Shown piece after piece: positions 1 through 10,100 of a stretch of DNA of 64,000 nt. The position numbers were made by a program, and so were the translations under genes. The stretch is from Embiotoca jacksoni (Eukaryota > Chordata > Actinopteri > Embiotocidae), in the NCBI GenBank assembly GCA_022577435.1, contig JAKOON010000008.1:14681001-14745000 (forward strand). The letters are read 5' to 3'. The first letter of the stretch is position 1, and every line of letters begins with the position of its first letter. The notes beneath the pieces were generated by a model, which worked only from the letters and a program-made list of their open reading frames with translations, made no database searches and had not been told where the DNA came from.

Positions 1-218
1 GTTTAAACATTTGACTTTCACTTGCAAGGTTGCTGAAAACTGTGGTGTAGGTATAACGATTTAATCGGCTTTGAAGCACTTCCAGTATAAGACATAGTTA
101 CAGTTCATTGGCAAAGCTGTAGCCGAGCTCGGTGTGAATATACAACTACATACCGGATATGTTACGATTATGATGCTAGAACAAGCTCACTTCTGTGCCA
201 CATAGGTCAAAGTGTAAT
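1..218. other. Left edge, no feature seen
   Basis: AT-rich sequence beyond the last hnf4b exon in the transcription direction. It would be 3' UTR or the next intron. I see no F-domain-like reading frame and no minus-strand AATAAA. Confidence 0.4.
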
Positions 219-520
219 TTAAGCCTTCTTGCAAATTTCTGGTAACTTGGTACTGCAGCGGTTTCTACCTGTACATAATCCTGATTCGGTTCCCTCCCCC
301 AGCAGCATCTCCTGCAGCAGGCTGTCCAGTCTGGCTTCACCCAGCAGCTGTGCCAAGTGGAGCGTCTCTACCATCTGCCAGGCCACACTCTGCAGGGGAG
401 GCAGGATCAGCAGGAGCTCCCCAAACCTTCCCCGCTGCGCACAGATCGCCTCCTCTAGTAGAAGATGGGCCTGGAAACGCAGATGTCGAACCACCTGACG
501 ACTCTGCAGCCCAAGACAGT
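219..520 (-). CDS. hnf4b: hnf4b exon 8: end of ligand-binding domain and AF-2 helix
   Basis: The acceptor is TTTGGCAG next to 520. The exon reads DCLGLQSRQVVRHLRFQAHL, then RGRFGELLLILPPLQSVAWQ, MVETLHLAQLLGEARLDS and LLQEMLLGEG, the dimer-interface helix and AF-2. The loop before RGRFG is about four residues shorter than in HNF4A/G. The frame stays open for about 27 residues past the AF-2 core (LLQEMLLG) to a TAA at 219. A plausible donor (ACAG|GTAGAA, exon end at 269) offers the alternative of splicing to an F-domain exon left of the window. No AATAAA is seen on this strand within 1-218, which slightly favours either splicing or a longer 3' UTR. Read-through would resemble the short HNF4A isoform that ends by intron retention. 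Confidence 0.93.
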
Positions 521-1032
521 CTGCCAAACAAAGGTAAGATGCCATATTGTAATTACAAGCAAAGGGAGTGCACTCAAAACAAAAGCCAATGAATGCTATC
601 AGTCAGTTGTTAACATTAATAATGAGTGAAAGAAGGGTTGGACGTTATCCATGTTGGTAAGATATGTAAGAATATGATTTGATAATTAATAATAATATTG
701 ATAAAGAGATAAGGTTTGATTGTAGTGTATTATATTTCAAGACCAAAAAGTAGGTATATAATTTATCATTTTATTATGTTGTTGGACTATTTTTGGTGAA
801 GGCAGCAATACTAAGTTTTACTTAATATAATAAGATATAACTCTTTAATACAAGAGATGAACACTTTGCAATATATAAATGTATGGACCAAAAATCACAT
901 CTAAGTATTTTTCGGCTGAATGGCAAAGCACAATATATATCTCGGTATTTTCTACAAAGTGATCAAAATAAAATACAAAAAGGTTTCCTTCTCGGTTTCA
1001 TAATAACTACTGCAAAACATGTAGAAAAAGAA

Positions 1033-1072
<40 letters not shown>

Positions 1073-4000
1073 TATTTATAAAAATACACGATATAAATGA
1101 AAAATGGCATATTTCTGAAAATGCTCCTTCAGTTGTTCTAAGCATCAATAACGGACTGACATGCATCGTCTCATTTCTGCTTGCTGGTGTTTCTGTGGTA
1201 TTGGTAGTGGTTTTGCTGCTCTCTCAATCCAGTTAGTTTACTATATATTCTTCAGCAGTTAATTACAGCAGCAGTACATTTCAACTTAATCTAGTTCTGC
1301 TCAAGCACTCACAGCTCTCGCCTTGTTTTAGCGACTTTCTCACTAATCCCAGTTGTTTTCAAGCCGTTTAGATCGGCTAGTGACTTTAGCCTTGCAGTTA
1401 GCGATGGCTTCTCTCTCTCCTGCTCCGTATATCTTATGTTTAGTTTTTCCTCTGCCTCCTTTATTGAAAAGTGCTCACGTTATTAGCGTAGTTTATTGGC
1501 CATGATGAAGTTGAGGCGCATGAAAACCCCTACCATCAGCCGCTATAGAGAGCCAGCACTAGGAAGCTGGTGTGAGACAAACCAGCGTCGCTCCTACTTT
1601 TTCCCCGACGGTTCCCGAGCAGCTGGGAGGCCAGCTTGGCCGGGTGACTGTCCCAAGTTAGCACAGCCTCAGGGGCAAGCCCGAGCAAAGCCGTCAGAAC
1701 AGTTCCCCTTTCTCCACGGAGAACTTCTTCTCCATGTCTTCTTTGTAACATATGTCGTAAACTGGCTTGTTGCACCATAAGGGAACAATGCATTGACCAT
1801 GTCAGATACATTGTGTCTGACAGATAGGATTATTTATGTGTAGACCGATTTTCTCACAGTGGAGAGCATAATTGGCAAGATACTTAGAAAAAGTATTTTA
1901 TGCAGTAAGAGTAAAGTAAAAGCTGTGTAAGGGGATGACTTACACAGCAAGTTTTGTGATAATCTGGAGCTGAGGTTATGGTAGTTTTCTTTGCTGGGCA
2001 GAGTAGAATCAGTTTGCCAGTTCAGTCCTCTGGTCCTTTTGTCCCCCAGTCTGCCTCTACTGCAATTGCCCCGGGTAACTGGGCCATTAAGTTGAGCGGG
2101 CAGCTACCTCTGCCCGACTGCCAAGAATTTAATCACATCCTGAAAATCTCCCTGAATCACACCTAAGCCAGACCCCTCAGACTAAACTACAGATGAAAAA
2201 TAATAAACAGATCCAAGAGAGAACATCAAAAAAAGTTATTCTTTGTCTAGTACAAAAGATGAGGGGAAGTAGCAGATCAGAAATGACAGGCAACAATCCC
2301 CCTCTCACGGCGTGGCTGCACTGACCTGGGGCAAAGAAGACGACCGTTCTGAGGCAGGCGAACTCTTTGTCTGTGATGTCCAGCTCTCGGAGAGGTTTAA
2401 CCAGCTCCTCGTGTGTTCTGAAGGCCACTCTGGTCACCTCTACCTCGGCACCACTCAGGGGGATCACAAAGTCATTACCTGCTCAATAAACATAAACATT
2501 TTTGCATTCATATGCAAGTTGTTTAGTGTGAAGATTACTGCAGAGACACTTGAAATAAACAAAAGCAGTTTTATTTTCCCTACCTAGAAGAATGAGATTG
2601 TTGTAAGGTAGTGAGCGTCTCGCTGCCCCGAGAATAAGATGTTCTGCAGAGTGGGTTCGTAGCAGCGTTATCTGTTAACAGACATAAAGAGGCTTCGATG
2701 TTATACACAGCTGCAAACTGATTGTTATCCAAAGCATCAACGTAGCTGTTTAGTATGAAAGGTTTTCAAGGTATTCAGTCCCGTTCATCATACCCTGTCT
2801 TCTATCGGGAGGCTGCAAAACTCTGGGATGTGTTTGGCCCATTCTACCAGCAGGAGGAGTTGCTGCTTCATGGACTCAAACACGTCTCCCACGCAGGCTG
2901 TCTTCTTGGTGTTGATGTCATGACTCCGAGGTGAGAGCAGCGCTGGGAACTGAGAGCAACAAAGTGTAATGCGAGTTCACAGTGAGCTCAGGTGTTGCGG
3001 CTACGTGGAAATGAACCTTTGGATAAAGTGTGTATGTGGCGAGGGAGATAAATGGGGGATGAGGAAGGTGATGATGCTGCTAGGTGTATGAGTGCTTTGA
3101 CACTTGGAGAGCTGTGAAAGTTAAAGGAAGACGAGACAAGTAGAGGATTGTTTTTTTTTTTTTTTTTTTTAAATGTGTTTCATTATTATTTTTTCTTTAT
3201 AGATTAGTTGTAAACAGTCCGGGATGGAGGGCCTACGACACCCATTTGAAAACACTCTCCCGCAGCATATACTGTTGTAGCTCTTTTATTTATTGTTGTG
3301 CCTTCCTTTTACATGTCAGGACATGCATTGTATTATATATTTTAAAATAACAGGGCACAATCCAAGAATTACTAGTCCATTAAATGGGCCATAATTAGAT
3401 GAGGCCCATCAGCAATTTTGTCATTTCTAAGGAGTAACTGAATTCAGCCTACAAGGAGTCTGTCATTTCCATCTCTGACCTCGATTTTGAGAAACAGAGA
3501 AGGATTCGTTTGGCTGGCACATATGAGAAGTGTCGATTTCACTCACAGAACTTTGTATTGGAGATGTTCAGCAGCAGCTTGTTACCTGTTGCACACTGGC
3601 CTCTGCCCGCAGCAGCACACTGATGCACAGAGTGCCTACTGTCTGTCCCTTGGCTCGGTGAGTGTTGATGCAGTCTTTCTCATTCTGAATAGCTGGAGGT
3701 TAAAGAGAGGAAAGAACCATCAGAGAATTTTCTTGGCTTCTCCAGACATCAGTCCAGCCCTCTGCTATTTTTTCTTTTTACTCACCACGGCAGCAAACCC
3801 GTTCTGAAAGAAACAACCCACTCTTTGCCTCCACAAAGTCTCTCTGTACTCCGTAACATTGAGCTTGCTGTTCATGCCAGTATTAGCCATGCCAAATGTG
3901 CCTACTTAGGAAATATGGCAGAAATTGTATACAAATATTTTATTTTACAGGAGTCCCCAGAAATCTTTCTCTTTGCATATTTCATTGTATCTTTTTCAGG

Positions 4001-7000
4001 ATGTAAATCAGTTTTGTTTGATTAGATGTCACATTTCTGAAATGAAATAAGGTTTTATCCCTGATAAAAAAAAAAGTGCTACTGAAGATATGAAATATTG
4101 AAAAATATTTGATACACTCTGACATATGTGGTATAAATAACCAAAGTTTTTGAAAGGAATGTTTTAATCCAGTTGTTTAGACTTGTCTTGTTTTGATATA
4201 TTTTGATTTGACAACTTCTTATATTTGCCTCTGGCAGTGAAAGTACATGTGGATGCCTGCTTGTGTTGATTATGTTTGAGAGATGTCGTCATCCCATGTT
4301 GATAACCCGTTTGCAAGAGTTATTTTAAACAAAGCAATCTGGCCTCGGACTAATTCCAATATGGGTCTACAAAGTCAGACAACACGATCGAGTGTCGGAG
4401 CAATCAGTCATCAGAGGCGTCCTCTCAGCCACCAATCAGGAGCACATTAATCAAAATAGAGGAGGAGAAGGAGCAGCAGGATCTGTCTGTGCTTCACTGA
4501 CATGGTTCTGCATGACAATGTCACAAATGAATCCTCTGTGGAACATCAGTTAAGTCTGTTTTCGGAGTAAACATTTAGAGGGCGAGTGCTCAGAGGTCAA
4601 GTATGAAATGACCAGATGCTGGAGTCTTGTTTAATGCTTTACTAATTTGAAAGTGATATTACAGCATGTAATTAGGCAAATTAGTGCAGTAAACCTTTAA
4701 ATTTGTACCCCTGGCCTTCCCTTCAGGGGCTGGTGAGCAACTTCTTTCCAGAAAAATGTAGCGCAAACATTTGCCTATGCTCAGGTATGTTAATTATTCA
4801 TGTGTGGATACTAAGCTCTTCTGATTGCATCTCTTTCTCCCTGCTTCTCTGTGGGACTCAATGAAAGATATGGCCAACTGTGTAGACAGTGTACATAACC
4901 ACATAAAATGGAAATAAAAATTGATGTACTCATTGTTTCGCTTAAAAGAAAAATGTTTCTTTCATTCATCCCCTCGTTTTCTTCTGAGAAGTAGTTATGA
5001 CATTTTTAAAAATACAAGTAGCAAAAAGCAAAATTTGAAGCTTTCAATATTTTCTAAAATATTTATTCAAGTGGTTGAATAATTTTTTTTAATTTTGAAA
5101 ATAAACACCGAAGAGAAACTATTAAATAGAAATAGGAAATATTTGCTCTGACCTTCTTTCCGCATTCCAGCTTTGAAACATTTTCGTAGTCTGCAGTACC
5201 GACAATGGTTCCTTTTGTCCTTGTCCACAATACATTGCCTGTTGAACCTGAAAAATTATTATTATTATGTATAAGCACAGATGTATCTACTGTACATTTT
5301 ATTTAAGATAGTTGTGCAGTTGGTAAAGAAAATTCTCTGATTTGGCAATACACCTCTGGAACATTGTGTAACTCGATTTGAAAAAAAAAATTAAATTTGA
5401 TCTTGTAATACCAGAGATATCGTCATTTTTATTCCGCGCATTTTTCATCCATCCTTCTGTCATTCTTGAAATTTGGTGCCTACATCACTCATAATTCAAC
5501 TGGATAATTCGGTCGGAGATTCAGGTGTGTTATGCTAGTAACGGCTAATATAGCCTTGGATGGCTAGACACTAGCAGAGGTGAGGAGCAGGCTGCAGAAG
5601 TCTGGACAGCTCCCTTGTTTCTCACACACCTCTTTATTTAAATTTCTAGTAAAGCAATTTTCATTTTCAAATTTGTAGTCTTCTGATCCAACAATCGCTG
5701 ACTCAAGTGACATAACTTGTGGCAATTTATGGGACTTCTCTCATTTCCCACTGGAGCCACAAAATAGTTTATACAGCTTTTATTACATGCAGAAATAATA
5801 AGTAAAATTTGTGAAGCTCCCCTTGAACATTTGTTGAATATTCTGAGGTTTAGGAATTGATTGTCTAACTTTGCACTCGGTTCAAGTTTAGACTTGACAG
5901 TTTTATGCAAAGCATGATTGCTCAATCTGCTGCTCTCATGGGAAAGTAAACAGACCCTACAGCTATATCTCTTCACTCAGTCCTCATCCTGTCAGTAAAT
6001 ATGTGTTATTGTTCCCATGCCTAGACTAGTCTCAACCTTGTACTGAGGAGGATCTGGAGGTGCTTCCAGACCTGAGGAACTTTTCCATGGTTGTAAAACA
6101 CCGCAGGAACGAAGAACCATCATAGTTCTTAAAACTCTGTTCTGGGGAGCTTTTTTAGCTCCTACTTCAGGTTAGTTACTTTCCCAACACAAGAGGAACT
6201 GCAATGACGGTGATTGGTTCCTTTCTTTACCTTGCCGTCACAGCCTTTTCCAGGGGGCAACTGGAAACGTTATATCGCTCTTTTTTAAAGCCATCAGTCT
6301 CCCTTGACAAAAACAGTAATTTAACCTAACAGAACATGGGAGTAGGTGGTCTACTGCTGTCTCCATTTATTTTGTTACACTAGTCACAACACAAACAACC
6401 AAACTGATCAATGCAGTGGTAGACCAACAACGTGCCTGTTCTGAGGTAAACTTACTGTTTTAGTCAAGAGGGACTGGTAGCTTTGAAGAGACAGATAAAA
6501 CCGCTCACTGTCAGAAAACGCTGTCTGACCGCAAAATATTCTTAATTGGTGTACGCTTAAAACAAAGATAGGGATTTATTTATTTTTAGGTGGGGCTTTC
6601 TTTGGTGGCTAAACTATGTGTTGTTGCTGACTGTCCACAGCAGTGCACAGCTTATCTTCTGTTTCAGTGCAACTGCACGCTTCTGCAAACTGGGGACGTG
6701 CCGACCCCCATCTACTACATTTAACACACCGACTCGGGATAAATACCCCATGCAACCTCACTTCAAACAGTCCAAAATACTCCTTTATCGTTAACCGTAA
6801 AAGCCTGAACAAAACACGGACGAATGGACTGCTGCTGTTTTATGTCGTGCAGAGGAGATGTTGCCAACTGCCGGATGGCTCACATAATTCTACCGTTTCT
6901 ATTGGTGGTGCTAGTGCAAACAGAGAACAAGTCCTTAAAGGTACGTAGTTCTCGGGGAACTCCCTAGTGACAGTACCCTGAACTGTTTGGTCTGAAAGCG

Positions 7001-7190
7001 CCTTGTAATATAACTCACCTGCAGTTGTAAGTGTGATTGTTGCGAATGCTCCTCCTGAAGAAGCCCTTGCAGCCGTCACAGCTGGATGCACCATAATGTT
7101 TACCTGTCGCTCTGTCGGCACATATGGAACACTGAGTGCTACTTCTACCAGGCTGTGATAGTGACGAGGTGGATGCCGACACTGGTGAAT
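219..7190 (-). CDS. hnf4b: Hepatocyte nuclear factor 4 family nuclear receptor, beta-like (spliced; 7 exons placed)
   Basis: HNF4 proteins are nuclear transcription factors that bind direct-repeat DNA sites as homodimers, hold a fatty acid in the ligand pocket, and control liver, gut and kidney metabolic genes. Join on the minus strand: 7190-7019, 5247-5153, 3692-3586, 2949-2794, 2671-2584, 2478-2326, 520-219 (or to 269). Every border is GT/AG and all phases agree. The product shows a C4 zinc-finger domain with the P-box CDGCKG, a hinge, an LBD containing LVEWAKHIPEFC and RGRFGELLLILPPLQS, and a helix-12/AF-2 motif LLQEMLLG. The DNA-binding domain is close to HNF4A/HNF4G, but the hinge and LBD are far more divergent than fish hnf4a or hnf4g normally are. 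That is why I assign the beta paralogue (inference). With the candidate first exon at 11931-11973 and the stop at 219 the product is 371 residues, against roughly 440-475 for HNF4A/G, because the long C-terminal F region is absent or encoded beyond the window. Family call near certain; paralogue about 0.75. Confidence 0.93.
1035..1080. repeat. (AT)n microsatellite
   Basis: About 45 bp of nearly pure TA dinucleotides with one interruption, inside the hnf4b intron. Likely length-polymorphic. Confidence 0.95.
1380..1790 (+). mobile_element. Degenerate LINE 5'/ORF1-like fragment
   Basis: The stretch includes GCGATGGCTTCTCTCTCTCC, then CCCGAGCAGCTGGGAGGCC, a GCCGGGTGACTGTCC segment and CACGGAGAACTTC. 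These resemble the 5' UTR/ORF1 start of non-LTR retrotransposons common in fish genomes (recognition from memory, not a database hit). Frameshifts and internal deletions are evident and no intact ORF remains. It is on the strand opposite to the host gene. Confidence 0.4.
2326..2478 (-). CDS. hnf4b: hnf4b exon 7: mid ligand-binding domain
   Basis: Internal exon of 153 bp, with acceptor TTGAGCAG next to 2478 and donor GTCAGT below 2326. It completes Gly, then reads NDFVIPLSGAEVEVTRVAFR, HEELVKPLRELDITDKEFAC and LRTVVFFAP. It matches the HNF4G segment around EVEISRVANRVLDELVRPFQ. The final codon is split and becomes Asp when joined to the next exon, restoring the conserved FF-x-P-D. Confidence 0.95.
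2584..2671 (-). CDS. hnf4b: hnf4b exon 6: ligand-binding domain helices 4-5
   Basis: Internal exon of 88 bp, the family length, with acceptor GTTAACAG next to 2671 and donor GTAGGG below 2584, leaving phase 1. It reads ITLLRTHSAEHLILGAARRS and ends LILLG. The Arg in LLRT corresponds to the HNF4A helix-5 Arg that holds the fatty-acid carboxylate, so lipid binding is probably retained (inference). The following intron is only 105 bp. Confidence 0.94.
2794..2949 (-). CDS. hnf4b: hnf4b exon 5: start of the ligand-binding domain
   Basis: Internal exon of 156 bp in phase 0, with acceptor CTCTCAG next to 2949 and donor GTATGA below 2794. It begins FPALLSPRSHDINTKK, then [19 protein letters not shown] and HIPEFCSLPIEDR. 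This aligns to HNF4A/G helices 1-4 ([32 protein letters not shown] in HNF4G). The VEWAK core that packs the receptor fold is intact. The segment resembles HNF4G slightly more than HNF4A. Confidence 0.94.
2950..3585 (-). other. hnf4b: hnf4b intron (0.64 kb)
   Basis: Short intron between the first LBD exon and the hinge exon. It contains a 20-base T run at 3151-3170; nothing else recognised. Confidence 0.85.
3586..3692 (-). CDS. hnf4b: hnf4b exon 4: hinge region
   Basis: Internal exon of 107 bp, the length expected from the family. The acceptor CTCCAG lies next to 3692 and the donor GTAACA below 3586. It reads AIQNEKDCINTHRAKGQ and ends LLRAEASVQQ, aligning without gaps to the HNF4A segment AVQNERDRISTRRSS...ALLQAEVLSRQ. 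Conservation drops sharply relative to the zinc fingers. The family's basic RRSS motif, reported as a protein kinase A site in HNF4A, is HRAK here, so that control point appears lost. Found by matching phase and borders; there is no long open frame. Confidence 0.92.
3693..5152 (-). other. hnf4b: hnf4b intron (1.46 kb)
   Basis: Unique AT-rich intron between the hinge and second zinc-finger exons. No repeat family recognised. Confidence 0.85.
5153..5247 (-). CDS. hnf4b: hnf4b exon 3: second zinc finger
   Basis: Internal exon of 95 bp, the size expected from the HNF4 family. The acceptor is TTTTTCAG next to 5247 and the donor is GTCAGA below 5153. It completes the split Arg and reads FNRQCIVDKDKRNHCRYC then RLRKCFKAGMRKE. 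With the last Cys of the preceding exon this gives C-x5-C-x9-C-x2-C, a standard nuclear-receptor second finger, followed by the C-terminal extension. Conservation is very high here, with NHCRYC in place of the usual NQCRYC. Confidence 0.96.
5248..7018 (-). other. hnf4b: hnf4b intron (1.77 kb) separating the two zinc fingers
   Basis: This intron splits the DNA-binding domain at the conserved HNF4 position. About half of it is a putative transposon copy (6062-6999). The stretch 5350-5640 also has a repeat-like look but I could not assign it. Confidence 0.8.
6062..6999. mobile_element. Putative non-autonomous DNA transposon copy
   Basis: The segment is bounded by an 11-bp inverted repeat with 10 of 11 matches: GCTTCCAGACC at 6062-6072 and the complement of GCTTTCAGACC at 6989-6999. 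The inside has several AGGAAC/GTTCC words, a feature I associate with fish interspersed repeats, and no intact transposase frame. No target-site duplication could be identified next to these ends, so the exact borders and superfamily are uncertain. It ends about 20 bp from the splice donor of the first zinc-finger exon. Confidence 0.35.
7019..7190 (-). CDS. hnf4b: hnf4b exon 2: first zinc finger of the DNA-binding domain
   Basis: Internal exon of 172 bp. The acceptor is ...AATTGACAG just above 7190 and the donor is GTGAGT at 7018-7013. It enters in phase 1 (first complete codons S-P-V-S), the same phase and place as the HNF4A exon reading DTSPSEG. A Ser/Thr-rich stretch of about 18 residues leads into CSICADRATGKHYGASSCDG, that is C-x2-C-x13-C-x2-C, then the P-box DGCKG, GFFRRSIR and NNHTYNC. 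The final Arg codon is split with the next exon. The P-box is that of HNF4 and sets direct-repeat half-site recognition. An in-frame TTG just inside the intron is not a start; the real N-terminus lies in an upstream exon. Confidence 0.96.
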
Positions 7191-10100
7191 CTGTCAATTA
7201 AAAGGTAGATGATAAAAAAATATTCCCAGAAGTCAGATAAAGTACAGTATACTGTGCTGTGAACATTTCCAAAGAACAGATAGACTAGTTTCAGACATCA
7301 GCATCGTAAGAGAGTGGGATTCTTTATGACCCTTATATTTGATTGCTAATGAATAAGTAAATATCTCTAATAAGCCCCACAAGCATCTGAGACAGGTCAC
7401 ATAACTGAAAGAACATGAGCTTTGGAAAGAGCAGACAGCCGCCGTGACAAAGATGATCATTCATGATCCTTTTCATGAACAAAGGCACACAATGAATCTT
7501 ATTCCACCTATGTGAGAAAAAAATAACCTTAACATGGGCACAACTATTGCAGAAAGGTGTTTATTATGAATTTGTGGCCTCTTCAGAATCATCTGGACAC
7601 TGTTTCACAGGTCTGTCAGGAGCAATGTGATGAGAATATAAGCAGGGTTATACGTAGAGATATCACTCCTCTATGTGAATGCAGTGTACCTCTGAGGAGC
7701 ACTGCTAGTTATTACTCAAGAGGAAGAGGAAATTCCCCATTTAATTAAAGCAGTTAGAGGTCGCTGGTGAACCGAAGTCCACTTCTGTCTTCTGACTAAT
7801 TTTACACTTGGTACTTGGCCTCCCTCCATGTTGCTCTAAACAGCATCTTGCCAGTATCAGACTTCTGCAGGATTGTCTCTTAAATAGCACTGACCTGCCT
7901 TCTTGGTGTTGTGTTCCTGCTTCGATGCACATACTGCACAGACCTGGGGCTAAAATGTCTGTAAATTGCACACTTACTTTCGGCAAATGAAGCAGCTAGG
8001 GATTATGATTTAACAAGGAAAATGCTTTCTGTGGTCAAAGATCAGTTCGATTGAATTAAGAGATTAGAATACATTTGCTTTGCAGTTATCTGGATTTGAA
8101 GAACAGCCTTGTGGTAAATCTTTTTCATTTAAACTGGGAAGGAAAGGGCCTGCTTCAGTTCAACAGAGGCCTAATTAGAGCGATGACCTAGCGTGAGATA
8201 ATGAAGGACATTTAATCAGAATGTAAACTGATGCAGACCTGAACTTTGTGTTAAACTTTGTTAATCAAATTAATTTGCGACTACTTTGATAATGTATGTG
8301 TCCCACAAACTTTTCTTAAGCATGAATGCTAAACAATAGCCAGTTTCCAGCTTCTCACTTGCAATGGTTTCATGTTTTGCTCTGTTTTGTTACATTGTGA
8401 AACGTGTTGGATTTTGAACTGTAGACTGGCACTGAAATTGTGGCGAGCCACAGGTGGACATTATTTAAATCAGATAGTTTAGAAAATAATCAGTATAATT
8501 GATCAATAATAATAAAAAATAATTGTTAGTTGTGGCCCAGTAGATTAGTTGCTAGAAAAATGACTTGTGCATTTTTGGAGTGACAGCTGATAGCACTCAC
8601 CAAGCCTCAGGCAAGTTATTGAGGTGAAGTTGTCATCATCATACCTGTTGTACTTGTTTGTCGTGGTATCAGCATCATGTTCTTTAAATGTTCAGTGTCT
8701 GTGCTGCAATGAGAGTAGTCCACTTTAAGAATAGTCCCCGTCATCTTCATGGTTCAGACGAGGCTTTGTATTTACAAAGAGTTTTGAGACTGGTTGATAT
8801 GCAAAGCTCCACCAAATATCAACTTCTGGATCGTGCATTCAGCTCAGTTCCTCTTTGTCACAAGTCTCCCATGTGTGGGTCCAATCCCTCGCCGCCTTCA
8901 CAGTTTTTGGCAGCTTTTGTTTTTGTCGTCCTGAGCTGCTCTACGGGTGTTAATCTTCTTTAAAATGTCACTTCTAGCACTGAAAAGCTTACTCTGCAAT
9001 GGCCCACTTCAGTGATGTCTCAGCACGGTAATTTGGCCCACTGTCTGTTTACTTTTTTTTCTTATCGCTAAAGCATATATAGGGGAGAGTTCAGACAGAT
9101 AAACATGACTCACTGTGAGGACCACAGATAGATAAGACCCGAGACTGCCCTGTTAGTTTCATGTGCCAACCTGACTCGTTTTTTACATTTTATTAGAAAG
9201 ATAAATGTGATCAAGAAAAGTCCAAAGGTGCCATGCTGAGATGCCTTTTATTGAATTTTTGCTGCAAATTTCCATGGTAGTCTCTTACCTTTGGCAATCA
9301 ATAAGACACAGAAAAGTGATGTAGCACAAACAAACAGAGTGGGAGACTGTTGAGAAGAGGACGGTGCCTGATTGACCTTTTGTTTTAGTTTTGAAATAAG
9401 TGATACACTACCATGCCTCACTGCAGGGGGGCCAGGTGACATTTGTTTACGGAGGATAGCCGTTTTTTCTTTTGTCTCCTTGGGGTTGATTTTAGTTGCA
9501 TGATGGATACAGACGTCCCTCTTTTGTTCACCTTTGCACGTAAGCATGCCATCATATCGCTAGTGTTATTGATCAACACCGGAGTCGTACTGCATATAAA
9601 GCTAATCTATACTTCTTTGATTCAGATAACACACACACACACGTATGCAGGATAATTTGGCTGTCTGTTCAGTCACTATTGAAACTTTAGAAATGTCATT
9701 ACAAACTGTAACAGGGCATGTAGAAATGACATTCCCCAAATGAGATAATTCACCTCTATGAAATCATGAATTATTCATGGTAAAATTTGAATTGGGTTGT
9801 ATTCATTTTCTGTGTAGTAACTTGAGTAAATTCAATGGCACCAAAAAACATTTTTTTTTTTTTTTTTTGGGAATAAAAAATATACTGAGGTAAATTTCCA
9901 GATGCAAGTATGCAGGAATAGCTTCTTTGTAAGACTCAAGCATTTTGAAATCCCTTTTTTGGATATTTCACTGGTACATTATCTTTGAATTTTCAAAATG
10001 ATCTCAAATACATATACAAAATAGATGAACACGGTATTATAGGCACAGACTTCTCAAAAACTGAAAGACGGGGATAAATTCTTTACAAATTATAACAAAT

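Larger units (their letters stand above)
521..2325 (-). other. hnf4b: hnf4b intron (1.8 kb)
   Basis: Intron between the last two placed exons. It holds an (AT)n tract near 1035-1080 and a LINE-like 5' fragment around 1380-1790. The remainder is unique AT-rich sequence. Confidence 0.85.

Noticed and set aside
229..592. Plus-strand frames over the last hnf4b exon
   Set aside because: Shadow frames of the minus-strand coding exon.
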